A stretch of DNA of 64,000 nt from Verrucomicrobiales bacterium. Lineage in GTDB: Bacteria > Verrucomicrobiota > Verrucomicrobiia > Limisphaerales > UBA11358. The stretch covers positions 522,180 to 586,179 of the forward strand of contig JAQTQB010000001.1 of NCBI GenBank assembly GCA_028712475.1, given 5' to 3'. Shown here piece by piece: positions 36,467 to 45,693 of this stretch (its first letter is position 1; each line of letters begins with the position of its first letter). The notes beneath the pieces are model-generated. The model searched no databases, was not told the origin of the DNA, and was given only the letters and a program-made list of their open reading frames with translations. Position numbers and translations under genes: made by a program.

Positions 36467-39400
36467 ATGACCGCCGCTGAATTCAAAAAGAAATGGTCGC
36501 GCTATCAGGGCAAGGAAACTTCTGCCTACCAAAGCCATTTTGATGACCTGTGCCGCTTGCTTGGTGAACCAACGCCCAATGAAGCCGATCCCAGCGGGAC
36601 GGATTTTTTTTGTTTCCAAAAGCGCGTGGTCAAGGACGCGGAGCTTTTGGAAATTGAAACGCCCGACGCCAGCGAGCCGGTGGAACGCGGTTTTGCCGAC
36701 GTGTGGAAGCGCGGCTGCTTCGCGTGGGAATACAAGGGCAAAAAGAAAAATCTCGAAGAAGCTTACAAGCAATTGCTCCGTTACCGCGAATCGCTGCTGA
36801 ATCCGCCGTTGCTCGTGGTCTGCGATTTTGACCGCTACATCGTCAAAACCAATTTCAACGGCACGGTGCAGGAAGTTTACGAATTTACCAACGACCAGCT
36901 AGATGATCCCAAAATACTGAAGCTACTTCGGGATGTTTTTACAGACCCGGATTACCTGCGTCCGCTGCGAACCACGGCGCGAGTCACGGAGGAGTTGGCG
37001 GGGAAAATCGCCGAGGTCTCCCGTTCGCTTCAAGGACGGGAAAGCGTCGAGTTGGAAGACGCTTTCTCACGGCGCGAATTACAGGTCGCACAGAAGAAGA
37101 ATTTGCGCATTGCGCGCTTCCTCAATCGCATTGTTTTTTGTTTCTTCGCGGAAGACACCGGCTTGCTGCCCAAAAACCTTTTTTCGGAAATCGCAAAGGT
37201 GGGTTTGGAAGACAAGCAACAGTTCACCGAATCTTTGGAGCAGCTTTTCCGGGTGATGGCCAAGGGCGGCTTGTTTGGCCATCGCAAAATCCGTCATTTC
37301 AACGGACACCTGTTCGAGGATGCCACGGTGTTTGAGCTTACGGACGATGAAATCCGTCTGCTGGCGGACGCGGCGGAATCGGACTGGCAATTTATCCAGC
37401 CCGCCATCATGGGCACGTTGTTCGAGCGAGCGCTCGACGGCGAAGGCAATCTGCGCGCGCAACTTGGCGCGCACTACACCAGCGAAATTGACATCAAGAC
37501 GCTGGTTGAACCTGTGCTAATGTCCCCGTGGCGGCGTGAGTGGGAGCAGCTTCGCAAGGAAGTCCGTGAGATTCATATTTCGTCGTTGCGCAATCCACTG
37601 AAACCGGGACAAAAACCTCATGCCACAGCAACTGGCTACAAACGGCACAGCACGACGCTGCAATACAACTTGCTGAACAAATTTGTCGAACGGCTGGCCG
37701 GTGTCCGGGTGCTTGACCCGGCCTGCGGCAGCGGAAATTTCCTTTACGTCTCGCTTCAACTTTTGCTGGGGCTGGAAAAGGAAGTTATTTCCTTCGGCAC
37801 GGAGATTGATGTTCTGGTCGAGCCTCGGGTCAGCGTGTCGCAGTTGAAGGCCATTGAAATCAATCCCTACGCTTTCGAGCTGGCGCAGGTGTCCGTGCAA
37901 ATCGGCTATCTGCAATGGCGGCGCGACAACGGTTTTGACAACGACCGCACGCCCGTTTTGCAAAATCTCGACGGATTCCAAAATGAAGATGCCTTGCTCG
38001 TGCCGCATTTCCGCAACAAGGCCAAGACGCTCAAGGAAGCGCAGGCGGGCGAACACGCGGGCGACGATGCCTTGAAATTTTACACCGAACGCGATTGGCC
38101 GGAGTGCGATGTCATCGTCGGCAATCCGCCGTTTTTGGGCGGCAGCAAACTTTGGGAAGAACTCGGGCGACACTATCAAAAAGAACTTTTGAAAATTTAC
38201 GACGGCCGCGTGCCGGGCGCGGCGGATTTATGCTGCTACTGGTTTGAAAAAGCCCGGCAGCAAATTGAAAAAGGAAAATGCCAGCGCGCGGGCTTGCTGG
38301 CGACACAAGGAATTCGCGGCGGCGCAAATCGTGACGTGCTGAAACGCATCAAAGAAACGGGCGACATATTTTTTGCCGAGAGCAGCCGTGATTGGATTTT
38401 AGCAGGCGCGGCATTGGACGTAAGCATGATTGGCTTCGACAATGGAATGGAGACTGAAAAGATTTTAGATTCAAAACGCGTCGCGGAAATAAATGCAAAC
38501 CTGACTTCTTCGGCAGACACCACGGAAGCTAAAACACTTAATTCAAATCTGAACCTTTGCTTCATCGGCTCAAAAAAAGCTGGTGAATTTGAAGTGTCAG
38601 ACAAAATCGCCGCCGGATGGCTTAACAATCCCAATCCACACGGGCGGCCAAATTCAGATGTTTTGCGAGTTTGGGTAAATGGTGACGCACTAATTAAAAC
38701 GCGCCGGTCTTGGTGGATTGTAGATGCTGGCGACAAACTTCCGCTGGACGTGATGAGCGGATATGAAAAGCCGTTCGCATGGATTTTAGAAAAGGTAAAG
38801 CCGGAGAGAGATAAAAACAATGAGACGCGAACTCGTAATAATTTCTGGATTCATAAACGCTCCGGTGCGGATATGCGAGAAGCTGTTGCGCCGTTGTCTC
38901 GTTGCCTCGCGGTTGTCAGGCACGCAAAGCATTTAATTTTTTCGTGGCTCAATCCTGTCATTTTGCCAGACGACGGAATTTATGTTTTCGCCCGTGACGA
39001 AGATTGGTTTATGGGTTTGATGCAATCCCGAATTCACCGGGTTTGGGCATTGAATCGCGGAACATTTCTTGAAGATCGCCCGCGCTACACGCCGACCACT
39101 TGCTTTGAAACATTTCCCTTCCCGTTCGCGGACGATCTGGCGGAACCCCTCGAAAATCTTGAAGCCGACTTAAATGCTGCCAAACATTACGCCCACATCA
39201 CTCTGCGCGAGGAACCGGTGCCTTACCACACAAGTAGCAGCCGACGTGAGGAGGCTCTGACTAAAAAATCGGAAATTAAAAAGAGCCTCCTCACGTCGGC
39301 TGCTACAAAAGAGATGCAGCGCGCCGCAATCGCCGCCGCCGCCCAGGAGTTGAACGAGTTGCGCGAACGCTGGCTCAATCCGCCAGAATGGATGGTGGAA

Positions 39401-39769
39401 AAGGTTCTGGAATTCCCCGGCTCGGCAGACGGCCCGTGGGCGCGCTACGTCGTTGAGCCGGACAAAAACGGCGTCGGCACGGTGCGTTACCCGCGCCTTG
39501 AACCGCGCGACGCCGATTGCGCCGCCAAACTCAAAGACCGCACGCTTACGAAACTTTACAACGAGCGTCCCGCCTGGCTCGACCTCGCGCACAAGAAACT
39601 GGATGCCGCCGTCGCCGCCGCCTACGGCTTCCCCGCCGATCTGACGGACGAACAGATTTTGGAAAAGTTGCTCGCCCTGAACCTTGAACGCGCCGCAGAA
39701 GAAGCCAAAGCCGCCAAAGTGAAGAAGCCGAAAACCACCCGTGCCAAAAGCGACGATGAAATGATTTGA
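36467..39769 (+). CDS. MmeI-like (type IIL) restriction-modification enzyme
   Basis: An 1100-residue single-chain enzyme. The N-terminal nuclease has a PD-(D/E)xK-like FAWEYKGKKK near residue 87. Then comes a helical linker (FLNRIVFCFFAEDTGLLPKN), a MTase domain with VRVLDPACGSGNFLYVSL (AdoMet) near residue 416 and VIVGNPPFLGGSKLW (catalytic NPPF) near residue 549, and a target-recognition/C-terminal region. Such enzymes methylate one strand and cut at a distance. A perfect 25-bp hairpin is translated in frame at residues about 923-946. The 3' part is normal length. Confidence 0.85.
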   Translation: MTAAEFKKKWSRYQGKETSAYQSHFDDLCRLLGEPTPNEADPSGTDFFCFQKRVVKDAELLEIETPDASEPVERGFADVWKRGCFAWEYKGKKKNLEEAYKQLLRYRESLLNPPLLVVCDFDRYIVKTNFNGTVQEVYEFTNDQLDDPKILKLLRDVFTDPDYLRPLRTTARVTEELAGKIAEVSRSLQGRESVELEDAFSRRELQVAQKKNLRIARFLNRIVFCFFAEDTGLLPKNLFSEIAKVGLEDKQQFTESLEQLFRVMAKGGLFGHRKIRHFNGHLFEDATVFELTDDEIRLLADAAESDWQFIQPAIMGTLFERALDGEGNLRAQLGAHYTSEIDIKTLVEPVLMSPWRREWEQLRKEVREIHISSLRNPLKPGQKPHATATGYKRHSTTLQYNLLNKFVERLAGVRVLDPACGSGNFLYVSLQLLLGLEKEVISFGTEIDVLVEPRVSVSQLKAIEINPYAFELAQVSVQIGYLQWRRDNGFDNDRTPVLQNLDGFQNEDALLVPHFRNKAKTLKEAQAGEHAGDDALKFYTERDWPECDVIVGNPPFLGGSKLWEELGRHYQKELLKIYDGRVPGAADLCCYWFEKARQQIEKGKCQRAGLLATQGIRGGANRDVLKRIKETGDIFFAESSRDWILAGAALDVSMIGFDNGMETEKILDSKRVAEINANLTSSADTTEAKTLNSNLNLCFIGSKKAGEFEVSDKIAAGWLNNPNPHGRPNSDVLRVWVNGDALIKTRRSWWIVDAGDKLPLDVMSGYEKPFAWILEKVKPERDKNNETRTRNNFWIHKRSGADMREAVAPLSRCLAVVRHAKHLIFSWLNPVILPDDGIYVFARDEDWFMGLMQSRIHRVWALNRGTFLEDRPRYTPTTCFETFPFPFADDLAEPLENLEADLNAAKHYAHITLREEPVPYHTSSSRREEALTKKSEIKKSLLTSAATKEMQRAAIAAAAQELNELRERWLNPPEWMVEKVLEFPGSADGPWARYVVEPDKNGVGTVRYPRLEPRDADCAAKLKDRTLTKLYNERPAWLDLAHKKLDAAVAAAYGFPADLTDEQILEKLLALNLERAAEEAKAAKVKKPKTTRAKSDDEMI
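39234..39306. repeat. PAL-A palindromic element inside the MmeI-like gene
   Basis: Perfect 25-bp arms at 39234-39258 and 39282-39306, separated by 23 nt. Left arm starts GTAGCAGCCGACGTGAGGAG. It is translated as SSRREEALTKKSEIKKSLLT and adjoining residues, with no stop. Confidence 0.95.
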
Positions 39770-39779
39770 GAATATATTT

Positions 39780-40106
39780 ATGAATCCAGATGAATTAGCG
39801 GCCCAACAGCAAGCCCTGCTAAACCAAGCCATGCAAGCACAGCAACAAGCCATGCACACACAGCAAGGTTGGGTGTGGGGCATGATCGCGGTTCAAATCG
39901 CGTTGCTGATCATCGGCGGCTGGGTAATTTATATGTTTTACGCCAGGTTGCGGGACGTCGCCGAGGAGTTGATGAAACTGCGCGTGGCCTATGAGTTTGC
40001 GAATCCGCCCAAATCCGGTGGCACCCGTCCTTTAACGCCAGCAGAATCAGCGGCCAACCCGTTTATCCCAAGCACGGGGAACGACCGCTACAAACCAAAA
40101 TCTTGA
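39780..40106 (+). CDS. Small single-pass membrane protein of the restriction cassette
   Basis: A 108-residue protein. A Gln/Ala-rich N-terminus (QQQALLNQAMQAQQQAM) is followed by one membrane segment (VWGMIAVQIALLIIGGWVIY) and a Pro-rich polar tail. No family recognised. It starts 10 nt after the restriction gene, and its stop codon (TGA in TCTTGAG) lies in the right 36-bp direct repeat. It may be an accessory of the cassette. Confidence 0.65.
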   Translation: MNPDELAAQQQALLNQAMQAQQQAMHTQQGWVWGMIAVQIALLIIGGWVIYMFYARLRDVAEELMKLRVAYEFANPPKSGGTRPLTPAESAANPFIPSTGNDRYKPKS

Positions 40107-40136
40107 GTTATCTCACCATTCCGGCCAACGTGCGGT
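40101..40136. repeat. Right 36-bp direct repeat of the restriction cassette
   Basis: 35 of 36 positions match 36372-36407 (one A to G change). The cassette between repeats, counting one repeat copy, is 3,729 bp. Confidence 0.93.
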
Positions 40137-40142
40137 AAATTT

Positions 40143-42821
40143 ATGAGACTTGGTTTCTGGCGCAAATGCCGCGTGTGCTTCCGCTGGTTGCGCATCAGCG
40201 CGTGGCTTGTGGTGCTGGCAGCCCTCTGCGCGGTCGTCTGGTTCAACCAGATCGGGCTGCCGGATTTTCTAAAAACCCGGCTGGTCGCCACACTCCATGA
40301 ACGCGGCGTGGATCTGGAATTCACCCGGATGCGGCTGCGGTTCGGGCGCGGCATCGTGGCGGAAAATGTCCGCATCGGCGACGCGCAAAATGCCGGCAGC
40401 CCGACCCTTTCGCTCGCAGAAATCCAGTTGCAGCTCGACTTCCGCGCGGTTCTGCGGCGGCAGTTGCAGGTGGACGGACTCGGTCTTCATCAGGGCAGGC
40501 TCATCTGGCCGGTTTCGCCGACAAATGCCTTGAAGCTCGACAACATCCGCACCGAGCTGCGGTTTCAAACCAACGACACCTGGTCGCTCGACAATTTTCA
40601 GGCGGATTTTGCGGGCGCGAAACTTGCGCTCTCCGGCGAGATCGCCCACGCGCCCGAACTCCGCAACTGGGAAATGTTTCATGGCGGAACAGCCGCCGGC
40701 CGTCTGACGCTGCAATCACAGCTCAAAAAATTATCCGACGTGCTGCGCCGGATTCATTTCGACGGCACGCCGCAGTTGAACCTGACGGTGAACGGCGACG
40801 CGCGCGACATCCATTCCTTCATCGTCCGGCTCAAGGTCGCGGCACCCGCCATGCAAACACCGTGGTTCCAGGCGCGCAACCTCCAACTGGCCGCGAATCT
40901 GACCGCACCTGCCAGCACGCTGACGAACATTGATCCGGCGTGGAGTTTTTGGACGAATGTGCAGCCGTATCGCCTGGAATGGTCGGCGCGGCTCACGCAG
41001 TTGAAGTCGGAAAAACTGGACGCGGATTCCGTGGCGTGCGGCGGCTTTTGGAGCGCCCCGGAACTGGTCGTCACCAATCTGTCCGTCGAGCTGGGCGGCG
41101 GGAGGCTGGATGCGGGCTTGAAATTAAATGTCGCCACCTGCGAACTGGCGTTCACCAATTCCTCGCGGTTCAACCTTTCCGCCATCGCCGCGCTGCTGCC
41201 GGAAAAGATGCGCGGGCGGCTCGCGGATTTCAGGTGGAAGCAGCCGCCGGTGTTACGGGCCGGCGGTTCGCTGGTATTGCCGGCGTGGACCAATGCCGTG
41301 CCGGATTGGAACGGCGCAGTGCGGCCAACTCTGCGGTTGAGCGGCGCGCTGGCGCTCACCAACGGCACGGTTATGGGTGCGGCGATTGATTGGGCGCACA
41401 CGCATTTTTCCTGCTCGAACCTTGTCTGGCGGCTGCCCGATCTGGCGGTGGTTCAGGCGAAAACGCGGCTGGAAATGAGCGGCAGCGAGGATGACGCCAC
41501 GAAAGATTATCGCTGCCACATTCGCGGCGTGTTCGACCTGAAAACGGCGCGTTCATTTTTGACGGACAGCAACGCGGCGCGTGGTTTTGCGATCGTGAAG
41601 CTGAACGAACCGCTGGCGCTGGACGTGACGGTGGCCGGGCGTTTGCATGATTACGAGAGCATCGCGGTGGGCGGAAATCTGGCGGTGACGAATTTTGCGG
41701 TGCGCGGCGAGGCGTTTGGGGATGTGGCGGCGGAGGTGAGCTACACGAACCGCGTGCTGATGTTTTTGCAGCCATTGATGCACACCGGCACACAGATGGC
41801 GACGGCGGACTCGGTCACTTTGGATTTCAACACGCGGCTGATTTATTTCACAAACGCGTTGAGCAGCGCCGATCCTTACTCAGTGACCCGTGCCATCGGG
41901 CCGAAAACGGCGGCGCTGGTGACGCCGTATCATTTTTTCCAGCCGCCGACGGCGCGGGTGAACGGCCAGATTCCACTGGGCGACATGCATGGCGGGCCGG
42001 AGATGGCGGCGGTGGACATGAGGTTTGAAATCATCAGGGGCGGGCCGTTCCAATGGGAGCGGCTCAAGGCGGACGGCATCACCGGCATGTTGCATTGGCG
42101 CGGGCAGACGCTGCTGTTGACGAATGTGCTGGCGGACTGTTACGGCGGAACGGGGACAGGCCATGCGTATTTTGATTTCCGCGTGCCGCATGAAGGCGCG
42201 GATTACGACTTCCTCGCCGATGCGACAAACCTCAACCTGCACGCGCTGGCGTCGGACTTATGGTCGCCGACCAACAAGCTTGAAGGCACGCTGGCCGGAT
42301 TGCTCGTCGTGACGAACGCCAGCACGATGCATTTGCGGACGTGGAACGGCCATGGCCATGCGAGCCTCCACGACGGGCTGCTCTGGGACATTCCCATCTT
42401 CGGCATATTTTCGCCGGTTTTGAATTCGGTTTCGTCGGGCCTGGGCAGCAGCCGGGCGACGGAGGCGTCGGGCAAATTTATCATCACCAACGGCGTGATT
42501 TATACGGACTCGCTGTTGATCCGTTCGACGATGTCGCGGCTGGAATACATCGGGACGATTGACCTGCAACAGAACGTGAATGCGCGCGTCACCGCACAGT
42601 TGCTGCGCGACACCTGGGTGGTCGGCCCGCTGGTCAGCACGGTGCTGTGGCCGGTGAGCAAGCTGTTTGAATATCGCGTCACCGGGCCGCTGCTGGATCC
42701 GAAAAGCGAGCCGATCTATGTGCTGCCGAAATTGCTGCTGGTGCCGCTGCATCCCTTCCGCACGCTGGGAGAAATGATTCCCGGCAGTGAATCTTTCACA
42801 AATCGTCCATCGGGGAATTGA
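40143..42821 (+). CDS. AsmA/DUF3971-like envelope protein
   Basis: An 892-residue protein with an N-terminal anchor (LRISAWLVVLAALCAVVWF) and a long beta-repetitive periplasmic region. The N-terminal LEFTRMRLRFGRGIVAENV and the C-terminal FGIFSPVLNSVSSGLG, LEYIGTIDLQQNVNARV and TGPLLDPKSEPIYVLPK are typical of AsmA-like/YhdP-type proteins, which help move lipids to the outer membrane. Before insertion of the cassette it probably followed DUF4340 directly. Converges with gspD. Confidence 0.75.
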   Translation: MRLGFWRKCRVCFRWLRISAWLVVLAALCAVVWFNQIGLPDFLKTRLVATLHERGVDLEFTRMRLRFGRGIVAENVRIGDAQNAGSPTLSLAEIQLQLDFRAVLRRQLQVDGLGLHQGRLIWPVSPTNALKLDNIRTELRFQTNDTWSLDNFQADFAGAKLALSGEIAHAPELRNWEMFHGGTAAGRLTLQSQLKKLSDVLRRIHFDGTPQLNLTVNGDARDIHSFIVRLKVAAPAMQTPWFQARNLQLAANLTAPASTLTNIDPAWSFWTNVQPYRLEWSARLTQLKSEKLDADSVACGGFWSAPELVVTNLSVELGGGRLDAGLKLNVATCELAFTNSSRFNLSAIAALLPEKMRGRLADFRWKQPPVLRAGGSLVLPAWTNAVPDWNGAVRPTLRLSGALALTNGTVMGAAIDWAHTHFSCSNLVWRLPDLAVVQAKTRLEMSGSEDDATKDYRCHIRGVFDLKTARSFLTDSNAARGFAIVKLNEPLALDVTVAGRLHDYESIAVGGNLAVTNFAVRGEAFGDVAAEVSYTNRVLMFLQPLMHTGTQMATADSVTLDFNTRLIYFTNALSSADPYSVTRAIGPKTAALVTPYHFFQPPTARVNGQIPLGDMHGGPEMAAVDMRFEIIRGGPFQWERLKADGITGMLHWRGQTLLLTNVLADCYGGTGTGHAYFDFRVPHEGADYDFLADATNLNLHALASDLWSPTNKLEGTLAGLLVVTNASTMHLRTWNGHGHASLHDGLLWDIPIFGIFSPVLNSVSSGLGSSRATEASGKFIITNGVIYTDSLLIRSTMSRLEYIGTIDLQQNVNARVTAQLLRDTWVVGPLVSTVLWPVSKLFEYRVTGPLLDPKSEPIYVLPKLLLVPLHPFRTLGEMIPGSESFTNRPSGN

Positions 42822-42823
42822 AA

Positions 42824-45118
42824 TCAGTTCACGCCGGGAGCGGAATTGGTCTGCGCGCCGGTGGCCGGAGCATCTGTGAGCGGCTTGGTGGTCTGGCTGG
42901 CCGGGGGAACCGTGCCATTTCTCTTTGCTTTGGCAGCGGCTTTCGCGTCAGCTTTGGCAGCGGCCCTTGCCTCTTTTTCTTCCTGGAGTTGCAGGAGTCT
43001 TTCCTCGGCTTGAACCTGTTTGCGTTCGGCCTTGGTGTCCTCGGATTCCGCATGGGCGATGCCCGGCAGGCGCGCTTCTTCTTTCTTGGCCTGGAGCGAC
43101 GCCAGTTCCGGTGTTCTCAACACCGTCGGGCGCATCAACACCAGCAGTTCCTGGCGCTGCTTGTCGCTGGTGCGCGAACTGAACAAGGCTCCGAGCAGCG
43201 GGATGTCCATCAACAGGGGAACCCCGCTTTTGCTCAAGCTTTTGGACGAATAGATGGCACCGCCGAGAATGATGCTGTCGCGATCCTTCACCGCCACGTT
43301 GGACGACAGCGACTTTTTGGACGTGTTGGGCACCGGATTGCCATCAATCGTGGTGTAGCCGGAGATGTTGTCAATTTCCTCTTCAATTTGCATCACCACC
43401 AAACCATCGGGATTGATGAAGGGCGTGACTTGCAGCGAAACACCGACCGAGAGCTGCGAGTAGGAGGAGCCGATGCCCGTGGTGCCGCCATTGTAGGTGC
43501 TGGTCACATATGGCACGGTTGAACCGACAAAGAATGTGGCCGGCTGCGCCTGAAATGTCTGGATGCGCGGCTTCTGGATGATGGTGATGCTGTTGTCGGA
43601 TTCCGCCGCCTGGACGGCGATGTCATAATTCTGATTGATGTTAGCGAAGTAATTTAAGCCGCTTGCGCCATTGGACGGAAAGCTGCCAGACAATTGCGAA
43701 ACGCCATTCGTAGCGACAGTTTTAAGGATGTCCAAAAACGAACCGTTGCCGTTGTTCATGATGCCTCCGCCAACGACACTGGAGTTGTTAAATTGTTGAG
43801 GTCGCTGGGCGGCCGAAACGCCGAAATTCCAATTTTTGCCCAGCGACACTTCCATGACGACCGACTCGATCAGCACCTGCGAGAGCAGCACGTCCAGTTT
43901 GTCAATGACGTTCTTGATGCTGACCATGTCCTGCCGCGTCGCAAAAATCAGCAGCGAATTGCTCCGCTGGTCGGCGATGATTTTCGTCTGGCCGAAAACC
44001 TGGATGGCATCCGGCTGCCCGCCGGTGCCCGAGGCGCGCTGGATGATGGACTGCAACCTCTGCTGGAACGACGTGGCACCGCCGCTGGGCGTGCCTGCGG
44101 CCGTTGTCGTCCCCAGACCACGCTGCTGCTGGCCCTGATAGCCACCGCCGAGACCAGTATTCAATCCGCCGCCGAATCCGCCGGTGCTTCCGCCGCCCAT
44201 GGAGCGCGCCCCGCCGGTCGTGCTTGAACCAGACGAACCGCCGATGCTGACCGTGCTGCCGCCGCCGGTGCCGCCAAGGCTGTTCAAGGCGTTGGCGATG
44301 TCCTCGGCCAGCGCGTATTTGATCGGGATGACTTCCGAGATGTATTCCGCCGGCACGGACACATCCACCCGCTCGATCATCTGCAACATGCGCTTCACAT
44401 TTTCCGCGTTGTCGCGCAGCACGAGGATGCCGTTGCTGTCAATGGGCAGGATGGAATTGGCCAGCCTTGCGAACGGCTGGATGATCGGCACCATCTCGCT
44501 GGGCTTGATATTTTTCAACTGCACGATATGCGTCACATACGCCCCCAGATCCGGCAGCTGGCTCGCCACCGCATCGTTGAACTCCGCCCCGGCGGTGTTC
44601 GCCTGGTCCATCGGCAGCACCTTCACAAATTTATCGCCGATGTTGATGACGGAAATGCCGTTGAGCACCAGCACCGCCTGCAATGCCTGGATCGCCTCGG
44701 ACTTGGTCAATGGCGTTTCCGTTTTCAAAACAATCGAGGCGGCGGGCAGCCCGGCGCGCAGCAAGGTGCGTCCGACCAGCTTCGCATACACTTCCAAAAC
44801 CTGGCTCACGTCCACGCCCTGAAAATTAATGTTGCCCGCCGGAATCATTTCCTCTGGCTGGCTCGCGTCTGCCGGGGTCTCGTTCGAATCAGCCGGATTG
44901 ACTCCCGGTGTGGTCGCCGGTGCCGGTGCCGCCGGAGCCGCGACAGGTGCGGCCACCGGAACTGCCGGCGTGGCTGCCGGGGCGACCGCCGCCGGAGTGT
45001 TGGTGGCGATGTCGGTGCTGCGGACGCGGCTTGGCGTCTGGCGCACGGTCGGCGCGGGCTGCGCCCAGACATTGAGGCCGGTTAAAAATAAAATCAGGGC
45101 GAACGTGGTCGTTTTCAT
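42824..45118 (-). CDS. gspD: Type II secretion secretin GspD
   Basis: A 764-residue outer-membrane secretin. Signal peptide MKTTTFALILFLTGLNVWA, an Ala/Pro-rich linker, N0/N1 domains (INFQGVDVSQVLEVYAKLVG), N2/N3 (VIPIKYALAEDIANALNSLG; then a Gly/Ser-rich loop at about 266-330), and the secretin core (SNSLLIFATRQDM, VVMEVSLGKNWNFG, ITIIQKPRIQTF, SVGVSLQVTPFINPDG, RDSIILGGAI, VPLLMDIPLLGALFSSR). An Ala/Lys-rich coiled tail follows. It is the last gene of gspE-L-M-D, with the ATG overlapping the gspM stop. Confidence 0.93.
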   Translation of the reverse strand: MKTTTFALILFLTGLNVWAQPAPTVRQTPSRVRSTDIATNTPAAVAPAATPAVPVAAPVAAPAAPAPATTPGVNPADSNETPADASQPEEMIPAGNINFQGVDVSQVLEVYAKLVGRTLLRAGLPAASIVLKTETPLTKSEAIQALQAVLVLNGISVINIGDKFVKVLPMDQANTAGAEFNDAVASQLPDLGAYVTHIVQLKNIKPSEMVPIIQPFARLANSILPIDSNGILVLRDNAENVKRMLQMIERVDVSVPAEYISEVIPIKYALAEDIANALNSLGGTGGGSTVSIGGSSGSSTTGGARSMGGGSTGGFGGGLNTGLGGGYQGQQQRGLGTTTAAGTPSGGATSFQQRLQSIIQRASGTGGQPDAIQVFGQTKIIADQRSNSLLIFATRQDMVSIKNVIDKLDVLLSQVLIESVVMEVSLGKNWNFGVSAAQRPQQFNNSSVVGGGIMNNGNGSFLDILKTVATNGVSQLSGSFPSNGASGLNYFANINQNYDIAVQAAESDNSITIIQKPRIQTFQAQPATFFVGSTVPYVTSTYNGGTTGIGSSYSQLSVGVSLQVTPFINPDGLVVMQIEEEIDNISGYTTIDGNPVPNTSKKSLSSNVAVKDRDSIILGGAIYSSKSLSKSGVPLLMDIPLLGALFSSRTSDKQRQELLVLMRPTVLRTPELASLQAKKEEARLPGIAHAESEDTKAERKQVQAEERLLQLQEEKEARAAAKADAKAAAKAKRNGTVPPASQTTKPLTDAPATGAQTNSAPGVN

Positions 45119-45693
45119 TTTGCCTTTGCGGTTGCGGGTTTTAAATTAGCGGCGGGCGTATTTTTCTGGTAGCTGGCCACGAGCCGGATGTTGGCGGTCA
45201 GGTTTTGTTTGGCGGTGTCGGGCTGCAGTTCCAAATCACGCACCCGGATGGTCGAGGCGCTGGAGCCGAGCTTGTAGAGAAAATCCACCAGCGCCTTGTC
45301 GTTGGCGAGGACGTTGATGTTCTGGATCTGCTCGACAAAAAAAGCATCGTTCGTGCGCGTCATCTGGCGCGAGTTGTTGACGATGCTGACACCGCTTTGC
45401 GTGGACTGCGACTGGATGGTGCGCAGCATGTTGACGGACTGGTCTTCCGGCGCGACAAACTCGCCCGCGCTTTCCAGTTTTTTCGCCTGCGCTTCGTATG
45501 CCGGTTTCTGCGCGATGGCCGTCTGGTAAAGCTTCAGCTTCCGTTGCGCGTCGGCCTGGCGCTGGCGCAGTTTTCCCCAGTCCGAAAAATGCGGCCAGAT
45601 GAACACATAATTCAGCACGAGCAGCAAAATGACCAGGACGCCGATGGCCAGCCGCCGTTCCAGCGGACGCAGTTGAGCGAAATATTTTTTCAT
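45115..45693 (-). CDS. GspM/PilO-like inner-membrane protein
   Basis: A 192-residue protein with a membrane segment (LAIGVLVILLLVLNYVFIW) and then a coiled coil and ferredoxin-like domain (KLRQRQADAQRKLKLY, IVNNSRQM). It belongs to the inner-membrane platform. The ATG at 45693 overlaps the end of the gspL gene by 4 nt; the frame opens upstream at 45738 but that start would lie in gspL. Confidence 0.78.
   Translation of the reverse strand: MKKYFAQLRPLERRLAIGVLVILLLVLNYVFIWPHFSDWGKLRQRQADAQRKLKLYQTAIAQKPAYEAQAKKLESAGEFVAPEDQSVNMLRTIQSQSTQSGVSIVNNSRQMTRTNDAFFVEQIQNINVLANDKALVDFLYKLGSSASTIRVRDLELQPDTAKQNLTANIRLVASYQKNTPAANLKPATAKAK

Noticed and set aside
36408-40136. Prophage or integrative element with its own integrase
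   Set aside because: Only the restriction gene and a small membrane protein lie between the direct repeats; no integrase, transposase or phage gene.
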